Of a stretch of DNA of 64,000 nucleotides, positions 8,983 to 17,865 are shown piece after piece. The notes under the pieces were generated by a model, which was not told the origin of the DNA, made no database searches, and was given only the letters and a program-made list of their open reading frames with translations. The position numbers and the translations under genes are program-made. The stretch lies in contig JAQWSU010000032.1 of assembly GCA_029243025.1 (NCBI GenBank), forward strand, positions 1-64,000, read 5' to 3'. The first letter of the stretch is position 1. Each line of letters begins with the position of its first letter. This DNA comes from Pirellulaceae bacterium. Lineage in GTDB: Bacteria; Planctomycetota; Planctomycetia; Pirellulales; Pirellulaceae.

Positions 8983-9954
8983 TTAGCCAGTGGCCTCAAC
9001 TCCATCCAAAAAGACACCCATCCGACGAAACTTTTCGTACCGCTGCTGGAGCAATTCATCTGTCTCCAAGGCGACTAATTCTCGAAGTTGCCGAGTGAGG
9101 AAAATCTTCAGGCGACTGGAGGTTTGATGATGATCTCGATGAGCTCCCCCCAACGGCTCCTCGATCACTTCATCAATCACACCAAACTCAAGAAGGTCGC
9201 TCGACGTGAAGCGAAGCGACTCAGCCGCCTGCTCAGCAAACTCATGGCTCTTCCAAAGAATTCCAGCGCAACCTTCCGGGCTGATCACGGAGTAATATGA
9301 GAACTGGAGCATCGCCACGCGGTCGCCGACGCCAATCCCCAAAGCTCCGCCGCTGCCACCTTCCCCAATGACCACACAAATCACTGGGGTTTTCAGCCGA
9401 GACATTTCGTACATATTTTCAGCAATCGCCTGAGCTTGCCCACGTTCTTCTGCACCCACTCCAGGATAAGCCCCCGGCGTGTCAATCAAGCAAATCACGG
9501 GGATCCCAAACTTTGCCGCCAACTTCATCTTCGAAAGCGCTTTACGATATCCTTCAGGGTGGGCACAGCCGAAATAGCAAGCAGTTCGCTCCTTCGTTGT
9601 TCGGCCTTTCTGATGTCCGACAACCATCACTTTGAATTGATCTAGCTTGGCAAAGCCGGCCAACATCGCCGAATCGTCGCCAAAGAGTCGATCACCGTGC
9701 AACGGTACAAATTCGTCAAACATCAACGACAGATAGTCAGATGTTTGAGGACGATCTTTGTGACGAGCAATCTTTACCGTCTGCCACGGAGTCAGATTGG
9801 AGTAGATTTCACGAGTCACGTCAGCCAACTGATCGCGTACTCGCCGCATTTCCTGCTCGGATTCCGGTCGACCGACACTTTTAAGCTTTTCGAGACGCGT
9901 TTCAAGCTCATAAATCGGTTGTTCAAATTCGAGTCCGGGGCTGAGTTGATCCAT
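8983..9954 (-). CDS. accA: Acetyl-CoA carboxylase carboxyltransferase subunit alpha
   Basis: A 323-residue protein of normal AccA length. With AccD it transfers the carboxyl group from biotin carrier protein to acetyl-CoA, giving malonyl-CoA for fatty acid synthesis. Recognisable features are the helical N-terminus (LEFEQPIYELETRLEKL), DEFVPLHGDRLFGDD, CLIDTPGAYPGVGAEERGQ and the oxyanion-hole loop GEGGSGGALG. GGAG stands seven bases before the ATG. It begins 14 bp after the stop of the protein kinase gene, so the two form a probable operon. accD is not in the window. Confidence 0.97.
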   Translation of the reverse strand: MDQLSPGLEFEQPIYELETRLEKLKSVGRPESEQEMRRVRDQLADVTREIYSNLTPWQTVKIARHKDRPQTSDYLSLMFDEFVPLHGDRLFGDDSAMLAGFAKLDQFKVMVVGHQKGRTTKERTACYFGCAHPEGYRKALSKMKLAAKFGIPVICLIDTPGAYPGVGAEERGQAQAIAENMYEMSRLKTPVICVVIGEGGSGGALGIGVGDRVAMLQFSYYSVISPEGCAGILWKSHEFAEQAAESLRFTSSDLLEFGVIDEVIEEPLGGAHRDHHQTSSRLKIFLTRQLRELVALETDELLQQRYEKFRRMGVFLDGVEATG

Positions 9955-9968
9955 GGTTTTACTCCACG

Positions 9969-10820
9969 TTAACGTCGATTCGCTCGAGTGACACGAATTT
10001 TACTAAATTCATCCAGAAACTCGCCCATCGACGCAGGACGATCGTCTGGTTTTTTGGACATCATCCGGGCAACTAGCTTCGAATATTCCTGGCTCGTCGC
10101 TTCACTGCTCGCCGTGATATTCGGCACCTGGGCCCGCAAGTGCTTTTGCAACAACTCATCCGGACTACCACCAGTAAATGGTGGACGCCCGCAACTTAGC
10201 TCGAACAGCATACAACCGAAACTGTAAATGTCACTTCGATGGTCGAGCGCCTCACCACGAATCTGTTCGGGTGACATATAACTACGAGTTCCCTGGACTT
10301 TCCCTCGCCCGCCGAACAATCGCCCTAATCCTTTTCGTTCTTTCTGGGCGATTGCAAAGTCGATCAACTTAACATCAAAGTCTGTGTTAATCAGGAAATT
10401 GTCCGGCTTGATATCGCGGTGGATCCAACCTTGGCCGTGCAAATACTGAAGCCCGCCGGCCGATTTCCGAATCACGTTAGGGAGCGTCGTTCTATCCTGC
10501 TTCGAATCACGGGTTTGACGAATCCATTGCTTGAGGTTGCTTGATTCAAAATACTCCAACGCTACGTAAGGGAGCCCTTTATTGACGTCGAAATCATAAA
10601 CCTCAATCACGTTTGGATCGTGCAGCCCTTGACCTACCAAATACTCATGTTTGAGCAGCGCAATCTGCTCCTTATCGCCCCGATTTTCTTCCTGCAAGGC
10701 TTTGAGAGCACAACGCCGATTATCGACCTCGCTCATCGCTTCCCAAATCTGACAGCTGGCCCCTGCCCGAACGAGTTTCAGCAGTCGGTAAGAACCAATG
10801 TAATTTTGATCGCGCGCCAC
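9969..10820 (-). CDS. Divergent Ser/Thr protein kinase
   Basis: A 283-residue, single-domain Hanks-type kinase starting at a GTG with GAGAG upstream. No transmembrane or sensor domain follows, so it should be cytosolic. Visible kinase landmarks: ATP-binding Lys40 (CALKAL), helix-C Glu59, catalytic loop HRDIKPDN (134-141), SPEQIRGE in the activation region, and DIYSFGCMLFEL. Two features are odd. The Gly-rich loop reads LVRAGASCQIWEA, lacking the GxGxxG glycines, and the Mg-binding DFG reads DFA (154-156). Lys, Glu, catalytic Asp and metal Asp are all kept, so activity is possible. It lies 14 bp upstream of accA. Confidence 0.88.
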   Translation of the reverse strand: MARDQNYIGSYRLLKLVRAGASCQIWEAMSEVDNRRCALKALQEENRGDKEQIALLKHEYLVGQGLHDPNVIEVYDFDVNKGLPYVALEYFESSNLKQWIRQTRDSKQDRTTLPNVIRKSAGGLQYLHGQGWIHRDIKPDNFLINTDFDVKLIDFAIAQKERKGLGRLFGGRGKVQGTRSYMSPEQIRGEALDHRSDIYSFGCMLFELSCGRPPFTGGSPDELLQKHLRAQVPNITASSEATSQEYSKLVARMMSKKPDDRPASMGEFLDEFSKIRVTRANRR

Positions 10821-11001
10821 GAGTCGTCTCTCTCAGCTTCCTCCCCCCTGCTCTGTGCCGGAACTTGACAGGGGGTTCAATTGTGCGTTTTCTGCTTATT
10901 TTTCACGCAGCCTATAAGTTTATAAGAACGGTGCAATCTGAAAAAGATCACCGCAGCCGAATGATAGCGAAACTCGTCCGTGGCAGCGTCAGGCTGGCTC
11001 G

Positions 11002-11748
11002 CTAATAGCGTACAAAAAGCAGAAAAAGCCCTTGGGGAGGCGATGTGGGGCCGGCAAGCCGACGATCACATCCTTGAACAACCTCTTCAATCCACGCCGG
11101 GTTTTGCTTGCCCAAGCCAACCTGCACCAGCGTACCCACGATGATTCGAACCATGTTATAAAGGAAGCCATTGGCCTCGATTTCAAGCGTTACAAAAGAT
11201 TCGTCTTCAACTTGTTGCTCAACCAAATCAAGATCAAAGACGGTTCGCACCGTCGATTTTCGCGGCGCACCAGCTGCCTGAAAACTGGCAAAGTCGATCT
11301 GGCCCACAAGCTGGTCGGCCGCCTGCTTCATCCGTGCTACGTCGAGTGATTGGTGAAGATGCCAACAGAAATGGCGGCGAAAAACATTAGGTTGGCCCCC
11401 ACACTGAATCACATATCGATAGCGTTTCGACTTCGCATCGCGAATGGGATGAAAGCCTTCCTTAGCAAACTCCAACTTCCCAATGCGTACATCGTAAGGA
11501 AGACGCGCATTCAGTGCTCGACAGAGCGTCTGATCATCCAGCCGGGTCTCACTGGCAGCACTGACCACCTGCCCAATCGCATGCACACCCGCGTCGGTAC
11601 GCCCACTCGCCAGTGTGCGAATACTTTCGCCGGTCACAGCTAAAATGGCGGACTCGACGATTTCCTGAACCGACCGCTTTCCGGGCTGAAGCTGCCAGCC
11701 GCAAAAATCCGTTCCATCGTAGGAAACGGTCATTTTTAACACACGCAT
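11002..11748 (-). CDS. truA: tRNA pseudouridine(38-40) synthase
   Basis: A 248-residue TruA of standard length; it makes pseudouridine at positions 38-40 of the tRNA anticodon arm. The catalytic Asp is Asp52 in GRTDAGVHAIGQ. The start MRVLKMTVSYDGTDFCGWQ is typical, and MVRIIVGTLVQVG near the C-terminus is a family signature. AGG lies five bases before the ATG. It starts 6 bp after the asd stop and is very likely translated from the same mRNA. Confidence 0.96.
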   Translation of the reverse strand: MRVLKMTVSYDGTDFCGWQLQPGKRSVQEIVESAILAVTGESIRTLASGRTDAGVHAIGQVVSAASETRLDDQTLCRALNARLPYDVRIGKLEFAKEGFHPIRDAKSKRYRYVIQCGGQPNVFRRHFCWHLHQSLDVARMKQAADQLVGQIDFASFQAAGAPRKSTVRTVFDLDLVEQQVEDESFVTLEIEANGFLYNMVRIIVGTLVQVGLGKQNPAWIEEVVQGCDRRLAGPTSPPQGLFLLFVRY

Positions 11749-11754
11749 TGCAGC

Positions 11755-12768
11755 CTAGGTCGCCGCGGCGGTGGCGACGAGTCTTTCGGCAATTTGCACT
11801 GCGTTTGTCGCGGCACCCTTCCGAAGATTATCACTGACACACCAAAAAGCAAGTCCATTGGGTGAGGAAAGATCCTCTCGTATACGCCCGACATAAACGG
11901 GATCAAAGCCGGTCGAAAGATGCGGCATCGGATATTTGCCAGCGTCAAGATCATCCATTACTTCGACACCTGCTGCAGCCTCAAATAGTTCGCGTGCTTG
12001 GGAAACGGAGATGTGCTTCTCAGTTTCGACAAGAATGCTCTCACTATGGCAGTTTTCCACAGGCACGCGAACGCAGGTTGGGCAAACCTGAATCGATTTA
12101 TCACCAAAGATTTTTTGTGTTTCCCAAACCATTTTCATTTCTTCAGACGTGTAGCCTGCGTGTTTCCCCGAACCGATCTGCGGTATCACGTTCAAGGCGA
12201 TGGGATGCTGGAACGCTTCATATTGATGCTCCCGACCTTCTAATCGAGCTCTCGTTCCCTCGAGCAAATCACGTTCGCCGACCACCCCGGCCCCGCTCGT
12301 TGCCTGGTAGGTACTGACGACAACTCGGTGAATGCAACCAAAATCGTGCAATGGCTTCATCGCAACGACCATTTGAGTCGTTGAACAATTCGGACTTGCA
12401 ATGATTCCCTGATGATGTTGCAGAGCGTCGCCGTTGACTTCGGGAACGACAAGTGGCACCGTATCGTCCATCCGCCACGCATTACTTTCGTCGACAACAA
12501 CCGTTCCACGCTCCACCGCCCAGGGCACAAAATCCTTGGCGATGTCGTCCGGCGTGCTGGCGATGCAGAGATCAATATCGTCAAACACCTCTGGCCGTAA
12601 CTCCTCAACCGTGACCTCCTTACCCCGAAAAGTCAGCCGGCTACCGGCCGATCTGGCCGAAGCCAAAAATCGAACTTTTTCCAGTGGAAAATTGCGCTCT
12701 TCGAGCAACTGACGAATGAGACGACCGACAGCACCTGTCGCTCCAACTACAGCAAGAGTTTCGAACAC
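11755..12768 (-). CDS. asd: Aspartate-semialdehyde dehydrogenase
   Basis: A 337-residue enzyme that reduces beta-aspartyl phosphate to aspartate semialdehyde with NADPH, for lysine, threonine, methionine and cell-wall diaminopimelate. The N-terminal nucleotide-binding motif is VVGATGAVGR, and the catalytic Cys is in SPNCSTTQ. The GTG at 12768 is chosen because GGGAG stands seven bases upstream and gives the family's usual length; an in-frame GTG at 12801 would add 11 residues but lacks a ribosome site. truA follows after 6 bp. The gene upstream (HTTM) ends 130 bp before this start. Confidence 0.95.
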   Translation of the reverse strand: MFETLAVVGATGAVGRLIRQLLEERNFPLEKVRFLASARSAGSRLTFRGKEVTVEELRPEVFDDIDLCIASTPDDIAKDFVPWAVERGTVVVDESNAWRMDDTVPLVVPEVNGDALQHHQGIIASPNCSTTQMVVAMKPLHDFGCIHRVVVSTYQATSGAGVVGERDLLEGTRARLEGREHQYEAFQHPIALNVIPQIGSGKHAGYTSEEMKMVWETQKIFGDKSIQVCPTCVRVPVENCHSESILVETEKHISVSQARELFEAAAGVEVMDDLDAGKYPMPHLSTGFDPVYVGRIREDLSSPNGLAFWCVSDNLRKGAATNAVQIAERLVATAAAT

Positions 12769-12901
12769 CTGTCCACTCCCAAACGGAGACCTAAATGACA
12801 CAACAGCGCAAGCTGTTGAAAAATCTTAACAATCAGATCGAATCTGAACTTCAGCAATCGCCTAGTATAGGCCGAGCCATCCGGCAGCTGAAGTGCCAAC
12901 A

Positions 12902-13927
12902 TCAAACGGATTGTGTCTGGGGTTTGCGGTTCGGGCCGGTGGTATTCAAGGAGCCCCCCCCTGCCCTACCCGACTCCAAACGTCGGTCGAACAACATTCG
13001 GACGATCGCTGGCGAGACAAAAGCGGCGTTACCAATGAGCATCGCCAGCCCAAAGGTGGTCATTCCCATCCCCAACGCGATTCCCAGGTGAAGTGGCACC
13101 GCCAGGAATAACATAAGTGGTCGCGTCAAACGGGGCCAAATCAATACGGGATAGGTTATTTCCCAGGCTAAAATCAGCTGAGTCATAAAATTCACCAACA
13201 GCGGATAAGCCGCAAGCCAAGTCATATCGATCGTCTGGTATTCATAATTGGCAAATGCCCCCCACAGAGCCGTCCCTGCCCACCAAGTTTGCCCCATTAA
13301 TTTGCCGACTCCGGCGAAGAAATAAATCATGCACATGTGAACCTGAATCAAGCGTTGGGCCACATTTGCCATCACAAGTTTGGCGGGCTCTGCCGCATCG
13401 CGTCCTGCTTGTCCTTTTCGACGCCTCAATCGATCAACCGAATAGGCGGCTCCCGACGGGCCAATGGCTAAGTAAAGCGCCAGCATGCCATTGATCTGAT
13501 CCAGCCCAAAAAGCGCACCTACCGCCCGATGGGCGTAAGAAACAGTGATCAAGAAAGTCAAAATCGCCGTGAATCGTGTGAAACACCCAATCGTGAAAAG
13601 AAAGATCACAACGAGGGCCAGAAGATGGCAGCCCCAAAGAGCTTGAGGCGAATCAACAAAATACAAATGACTCCAAGCGTAAGAGGCTCGATTCCCCAAA
13701 CTGAATTCGTGAAATCCCTCCGCAAATGCGGTCGGCAGTCGCCCGTTCGGGCCGAAAAACTCAACGAGATCTTTGGTCCAAACGAGATGCGTGTAAAACA
13801 ACATCGCACCGGCAAGAATCCGAATCACACCCAGAGTCGCCGGATCAGCCGGCGAAAACCAGAACCGATTCCATCCCTGCAAGCTGCCCGAGCCTAATTC
13901 GCGAAAGTAGTCCGTCACCAACTTCAC
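12902..13927 (-). CDS. HTTM domain membrane protein (gamma-carboxylase-related)
   Basis: A 341-residue membrane protein with several helices (for example TLGVIRILAGAMLFYTHLVW, LALVVIFLFTIGCFTRFTAIL, PLMLFLAVPLHLGIALGMG). The order of helices with short polar loops, and features such as FGPNGRLP and LIQVHMCMIYFFAGVGKL, match the HTTM family, the membrane part of vitamin K-dependent gamma-carboxylase. The bacterial function is unknown. Its GTG start overlaps the preceding stop by four bases (GTGA), so the two genes are translationally coupled. Extra soluble domains seen in larger family members are absent. Confidence 0.8.
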   Translation of the reverse strand: MKLVTDYFRELGSGSLQGWNRFWFSPADPATLGVIRILAGAMLFYTHLVWTKDLVEFFGPNGRLPTAFAEGFHEFSLGNRASYAWSHLYFVDSPQALWGCHLLALVVIFLFTIGCFTRFTAILTFLITVSYAHRAVGALFGLDQINGMLALYLAIGPSGAAYSVDRLRRRKGQAGRDAAEPAKLVMANVAQRLIQVHMCMIYFFAGVGKLMGQTWWAGTALWGAFANYEYQTIDMTWLAAYPLLVNFMTQLILAWEITYPVLIWPRLTRPLMLFLAVPLHLGIALGMGMTTFGLAMLIGNAAFVSPAIVRMLFDRRLESGRAGGGSLNTTGPNRKPQTQSV

Positions 13928-14571
13928 GAGTCATCTCCTGTGAACAATCCCAGGTCGGCCAAATCCACATACAAACTCGGGTCGTCCAATGCGACTTCCC
14001 CTCGCCGTATTGCGTCAGGAAATGGAATCTCGTGCCGCTGTAAAAACAATTGGACCCGTTCGCCGTCGTATTGGGCTAACAACTGATTGGCAATCCCCTG
14101 ACTCATCAGTCGCGTCAGATTCTGGGCACGCGAGTTGTTAAACGACAACTGCTCTTTCTCGCGTTCACTCATCCAATCAAGGGGCGCATCGTTATTGATT
14201 CGCGAATGATTGTTGAACAACGACTCCGTCATCATGAAGTGCCGATGATAAAGCAAACGAGGCCAGTGCTGATCAGGATCGGGAATACGCCCAACTTTTT
14301 GCGAACCATCGGGCATCGTCAGTTCATAACGAATAATGTGGCTGGGCCCGGGATCAGGTGCAAAGAATCGATAACCATGATTCAAATAGGCCCCAACTTG
14401 ATAGGGCAGAAATAGTTGCGACACTTCTTGAGCCAGCACGGGCGAGGGCGGAGGTGACGACCAGGGAGCGGCAAATACAGCAAGCAAGTGGACAGCAATC
14501 AGCACACTGACGATCGCCCGCCCGCGAGGAGTCCACTGCTGCCAACTGTGAGGTGATTGAGATGGGGACAT
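13924..14571 (-). CDS. Membrane-anchored partner of the HTTM protein
   Basis: A 215-residue protein with one N-terminal helix (AIVSVLIAVHLLAVFAAPW, about 19-37) and a soluble remainder carrying GYRFFAPDPGPSH and LLYHRHFMMTE. I know of similar small proteins encoded immediately before HTTM genes in planctomycetes; the tight four-base overlap here agrees with a shared role. No enzymatic motif is recognised. The terminator of the next gene upstream lies between 14640 and 14677, so this gene needs its own promoter in the roughly 70 bp before its start. Confidence 0.68.
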   Translation of the reverse strand: MSPSQSPHSWQQWTPRGRAIVSVLIAVHLLAVFAAPWSSPPPSPVLAQEVSQLFLPYQVGAYLNHGYRFFAPDPGPSHIIRYELTMPDGSQKVGRIPDPDQHWPRLLYHRHFMMTESLFNNHSRINNDAPLDWMSEREKEQLSFNNSRAQNLTRLMSQGIANQLLAQYDGERVQLFLQRHEIPFPDAIRRGEVALDDPSLYVDLADLGLFTGDDS

Positions 14572-14639
14572 ATAAAATGTATCGTCAAAGCTGGGCAGGA
14601 AAAACGACTGCCAGAGCCCTTATGGGAAACTTACTCCCA

Positions 14640-14677
14640 CAAAAAAAAGAACCCTCGCTACTGTTACGAGGGTTCTT
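14640..14677 (-). terminator. Rho-independent terminator
   Basis: On the minus strand an 11-bp perfect stem (AAGAACCCTCG / CGAGGGTTCTT) with a 9-base loop is followed by a run of eight T. It sits 33 bp past the stop of the TIGR03000 gene (14710) and should end that transcript. Confidence 0.92.
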
Positions 14678-14709
14678 CTTATTTGAGAAACTATAACATT
14701 AATGACCGA

Positions 14710-15792
14710 CTAACGTGCGTCGGCAAGCTTTGTCTCATCAAAATCAAAGTTCAATTCAAGCTGGTCGCCACCGGCAAGACTAATGTCCTGCTCTTTCGTC
14801 AGCTTTTGCCCATCTTGCTCAACTGTAACCACGACGTGATAGTCCGACCATTTCTGGCCTGCCTCGATCTTGTTCGTCGCAAATTCGCGAACCGTACCCG
14901 TGGATTGAGTTTTCATACCTGAAAGGAAAACCGAAGCATTTTCCGGCACACGGAGTGTCAGACGAGTCTCGACAGGCTCTGACTTGCTGAAGTCGAAATC
15001 AAGGTGAGCCGCTTGACCAGCTCGTAGCGTGGCGAATTGCGTTCGCTCTACCTTCTCGCCATCACCACGGTCGACTGTTGCAGTCACCTCATACTTGTAG
15101 CTGTAACCTCGATTCAATCCCTTGGAAACGTATCGGCGCTGCGCACCTTCGCTACTTGTCGCCAAGCCATTGACGGTGATGGTCGCTTCCGCAGGAACGT
15201 CAACAGTGAGAATTCCCTGGTCTCGGGGGAGACGAGCACTGTCGGCCGGAGTTGTTTCTTGAATGGCATCTTCGGCCGGAGCGTCAGCGGGAGCCGAATG
15301 CTCTTCGATGATCACGCCACCATCCGAGTAATTACCGCTTGATCCACCCGAAGAACCACCGGACGAACCGTGGCTAGAATAGGCCGCACCGCTGGATCCT
15401 CCCCAGCTACCACCGCTACTTCCACCGCTACTACCGCCCCAGCTACCGCCACTGCTACCGTGGGAACCCCACGAACCACCCGAGGAGGCGTAAGCTCGTC
15501 GAGCTGCTTTGCGAGCCTGATGTCGCAGAGCCATTCGCTTGAAAATACCAACGTGGCCACCTTGAGATCCGTGACTTCCCCAACTCCCGCCGGACGAGCC
15601 ACCTGATGCCCCCCCCCACGAGCCGCCGGAAGAACCGCCGGAAGAGCCGCCCCAGGAACCACCGGACGAACCACCGGACGAACCATGACTACCGTAAGAT
15701 CCCCCCCAGGATCCCCAACCAGCATGCACGTCAGCGGCCAATCCAATGACCACACACGTGGCGACCAATACGCTTAAGCATTTCCTAACCAT
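14710..15792 (-). CDS. Exported Gly/Ser-rich protein with two TIGR03000 domains
   Basis: A 360-residue protein. A signal peptide (1-24, ending VHAGW) leads into low-complexity repeats built from GGSSGGSWGGSSGG and GSHGSSGG at 25-78 and 103-153, separated by a strongly basic segment (KRMALRHQARKAARRAYA). An acidic linker follows, then two copies of the planctomycete-specific TIGR03000 domain at about 193-268 (GILTVDVPAEATITVNG, LDFDF) and 276-352 (LTLRVPENASVFLSG, LNFDF). The arrangement suggests a secreted structural or surface protein. It has its own terminator. The function of TIGR03000 is not established. Confidence 0.88.
   Translation of the reverse strand: MVRKCLSVLVATCVVIGLAADVHAGWGSWGGSYGSHGSSGGSSGGSWGGSSGGSSGGSWGGASGGSSGGSWGSHGSQGGHVGIFKRMALRHQARKAARRAYASSGGSWGSHGSSGGSWGGSSGGSSGGSWGGSSGAAYSSHGSSGGSSGGSSGNYSDGGVIIEEHSAPADAPAEDAIQETTPADSARLPRDQGILTVDVPAEATITVNGLATSSEGAQRRYVSKGLNRGYSYKYEVTATVDRGDGEKVERTQFATLRAGQAAHLDFDFSKSEPVETRLTLRVPENASVFLSGMKTQSTGTVREFATNKIEAGQKWSDYHVVVTVEQDGQKLTKEQDISLAGGDQLELNFDFDETKLADAR
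15050..15725 (-). repeat. Gly/Ser-Trp low-complexity coding repeats
   Basis: The DNA encoding the GGSSGGSWGG stretches is built of short reiterated units (on the plus strand CCACCGGA, CCGGAAGAACCGCC and similar), clustered at about 15335-15480 and 15560-15720. The units are degenerate and coding, with period 9 to 24 bp. They are likely sites of slippage or unequal recombination. Confidence 0.55.
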
Positions 15793-16093
15793 CTCAACAA
15801 GCCCTCATACTCTTAAGTCCTTGATTTACCAGCTGCCTGAGAAAGCATAATGATCCTCCTTCACAATACAAGCCACCTGCGGCCTGTTTTTCGGTTGCGA
15901 AGTTTGGATAGGTCAGGCGCTATAGATAACAAACCATAGCCCAGTCAGAAGGCTATGCGGGCAAAGAAAGCACACATCGCAAGCTTTCGTGTTGAAATTC
16001 AGTGCGACCGTGCGACCGCCAACGAAAGCCGCCCCCCACCAATGGGGATGCACCAATGGATTCTGCTACAAGCCGAGCCGATTCAAGAGATCA
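15793..16093. other. Intergenic region, presumed promoter of the TIGR03000 gene
   Basis: About 300 bp upstream of the TIGR03000 gene and downstream of the small gene at 16094. A plus-strand open frame here overlaps the small gene antisense and shows nothing protein-like. No box pair was assigned. Confidence 0.4.
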
Positions 16094-16384
16094 CTAGGAT
16101 GCATCGGAAGCACGAGGACGTTCATCCCAAGCCATGGCGATTAGACGTTCGGTCGACCAACGACGTTTCTTCGCCTCGGAAGCGAGCTTGTAGATCAAAT
16201 GTAGCGCTTCGGCCGCCTTGATTTTGCCCCGATAGGTACGAGGTTCTTTCCGATCATCACAGCCGAGGTAGAAACAATGTCTTCCGGAGGCTTCTTTCGC
16301 CGGCACAATCTGCCCGAAACACTTGCCCCGGTAAAACACGTCAAATCCACTCTCGCTTGGCTCAAATTTGTAGGCACTTTTCAT
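16094..16384 (-). CDS. Small conserved hypothetical protein, 96 residues
   Basis: AAGGATC lies eight bases before the ATG. The sequence begins MKSAYKFEPSESGFDVFYRG, followed by a short beta-rich half (GQIVPAKE, CFYLGCDDRK) and a helical, basic C-terminal half (KIKAAEALHLIYKLASEAKKRRW). It has the look of a compact folded cytosolic protein and I believe homologues occur in planctomycetes, but no function is known to me. It is isolated, with about 200 bp to each neighbour. Confidence 0.62.
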   Translation of the reverse strand: MKSAYKFEPSESGFDVFYRGKCFGQIVPAKEASGRHCFYLGCDDRKEPRTYRGKIKAAEALHLIYKLASEAKKRRWSTERLIAMAWDERPRASDAS

Positions 16385-16574
16385 GACATCGATCCTTCAC
16401 CTGAGTCGCCAGAATTGGTGACTCCTCAACAGGGCAACCTTCGATGAGGATGCCCCTTAGCCCCGAAGTTCCGATTTTACCCCAGCCACCCTTTCATCGT
16501 CACCCCGACTCGTCATTTGGACCGTGACATCCAAAATCTTTTTCGACGAAAAAATCATTACCCGCATGGCAGCG

Positions 16575-17792
16575 TCAGCGGGCGGTGCCCCGCAAACGGA
16601 TATCATCAAAGCTCGCCTCGCCGGTGGCTCCAAAGAGTCCGATTCGCACGATGGCCTCCCGCGCCTGAATCGGCACACGGACTTCTTTCTCTTCCCGTCG
16701 CCAAACGCCATCCGGCTTCCAGGAGCCGAGCCACCACTGGCCTAAATCACGTCGATTTTCATCGTAGAAGGAGACGACAACGCGGGCTCCCTCGCCATCG
16801 GTTCCAACCGCGATTTGGCGTGCGCGGCCCCAGGCAGAGAAGCGAAGTCGTTGAATCGCACGGCCGTCAATGGCGAGTCCTTGCATTAAATGGCAATCAC
16901 GACCGCGTATTTGATTGGCAAGCTCAACATATCGGTCGCCCTCAGGGGCGTCGGCCGCTTCGACCAACTTCGCCTGACGTTGGTAATACCATCCAGAAAC
17001 AAACTCAGCTTGGTCGGCTTGCGATTCGAAGTCCCCATTAATTAGCTCTGGATTTCCGGGATCCGGACGCACGTCGCGACGTGCTTCGGCCGTACCGGTC
17101 ATGGGTACGAACAACGTGGGCCGTAACGCTTCCATCTTGAGTTTTCCGTTTTCCTTACGCAGCAATGTCATCGTCTGTTGATAGCGTTCGCCGACCGGTA
17201 TCACCATTCGCCCGCCCTCGCGCAATTGTTCAATCAGAGCAACGGGAATTTTTTCGGGAGAGCAAGTGACAATAATTTTGTCGAACGGAGCGTGTTCGGG
17301 CCATCCTTGAAATCCATCCCCAAGTTTGACATGCACATTGTTCAAACGCAGTCGTTTCAGGGTTTTTGCCGCTCTTCGACCGAGGGGTTCCACAATTTCG
17401 ATGGAATAGACTTCGTCTGCTAACGCGCTCAGAACCGCAGCTTGGTAACCGCTCCCTGTCCCAATCTCAAGCACCCGATCGGTTCGCTGCGGGTCAATGC
17501 ACTCCGTCATAAAGGCCACGATAAAGGGCGACGAGATCGTTTGCGACTCACCGATCGGCAAAGCCATATCGAAATAGGCCTGGGACCGCTGTTGTCGGGC
17601 AACAAATTCGTGACGAGGTGTTGTTCGCATCGCTGCGATGACACGTGGATTAATAATGCCGGACGACATTAGTGAATCGCGAACCATCTGATTTCTACGA
17701 ACTGCCATCGTGCCCGATGGTTGTGCAAAACAAGTTGCACTCCCACCGATAACCACGAGAGGGATGAGCAGCAGTAATTGACGTGAACACAT
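16575..17792 (-). CDS. Exported protein-L-isoaspartate O-methyltransferase with C-terminal sugar-binding-like domain
   Basis: A 405-residue protein; ATG at 17792 is taken over a TTG four codons earlier. A hydrophobic signal (LLLLIPLVVIGGSATCFAQ) precedes a PCMT domain at about 30-235: TPRHEFV, the SAM motif VLEIGTGSGYQAAVLSALAD, and IPVALIEQLREGGRMVIPVG. PCMT methylates isoaspartate in damaged proteins and is normally a cytosolic enzyme of about 210 residues. Here a further 165 residues follow, opening NPELINGDFE and GWYY, the usual start of CBM4/9-like beta-sandwich modules. Export plus this module suggests action on periplasmic or surface proteins. SAM supply outside the cytosol is the unexplained point. 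Confidence 0.85.
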   Translation of the reverse strand: MCSRQLLLLIPLVVIGGSATCFAQPSGTMAVRRNQMVRDSLMSSGIINPRVIAAMRTTPRHEFVARQQRSQAYFDMALPIGESQTISSPFIVAFMTECIDPQRTDRVLEIGTGSGYQAAVLSALADEVYSIEIVEPLGRRAAKTLKRLRLNNVHVKLGDGFQGWPEHAPFDKIIVTCSPEKIPVALIEQLREGGRMVIPVGERYQQTMTLLRKENGKLKMEALRPTLFVPMTGTAEARRDVRPDPGNPELINGDFESQADQAEFVSGWYYQRQAKLVEAADAPEGDRYVELANQIRGRDCHLMQGLAIDGRAIQRLRFSAWGRARQIAVGTDGEGARVVVSFYDENRRDLGQWWLGSWKPDGVWRREEKEVRVPIQAREAIVRIGLFGATGEASFDDIRLRGTAR

Positions 17793-17865
17793 ACTGGAAT
17801 CCAATCACTGATTCGGCGCCAGACACCATTGACCGCGTCCAGATGCCATGCGGCAGACGGTTTGA

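Noticed and set aside
12801-12818. Hairpin CAACAGC-GCAA-GCTGTTG as an HTTM terminator
   Set aside because: On the minus strand the T-run precedes rather than follows the stem, so it does not have terminator polarity.
15335-15720. Repeats in the TIGR03000 gene considered as a CRISPR array
   Set aside because: Units are short, degenerate, coding and uninterrupted by unique spacers; they encode Gly/Ser-rich protein.
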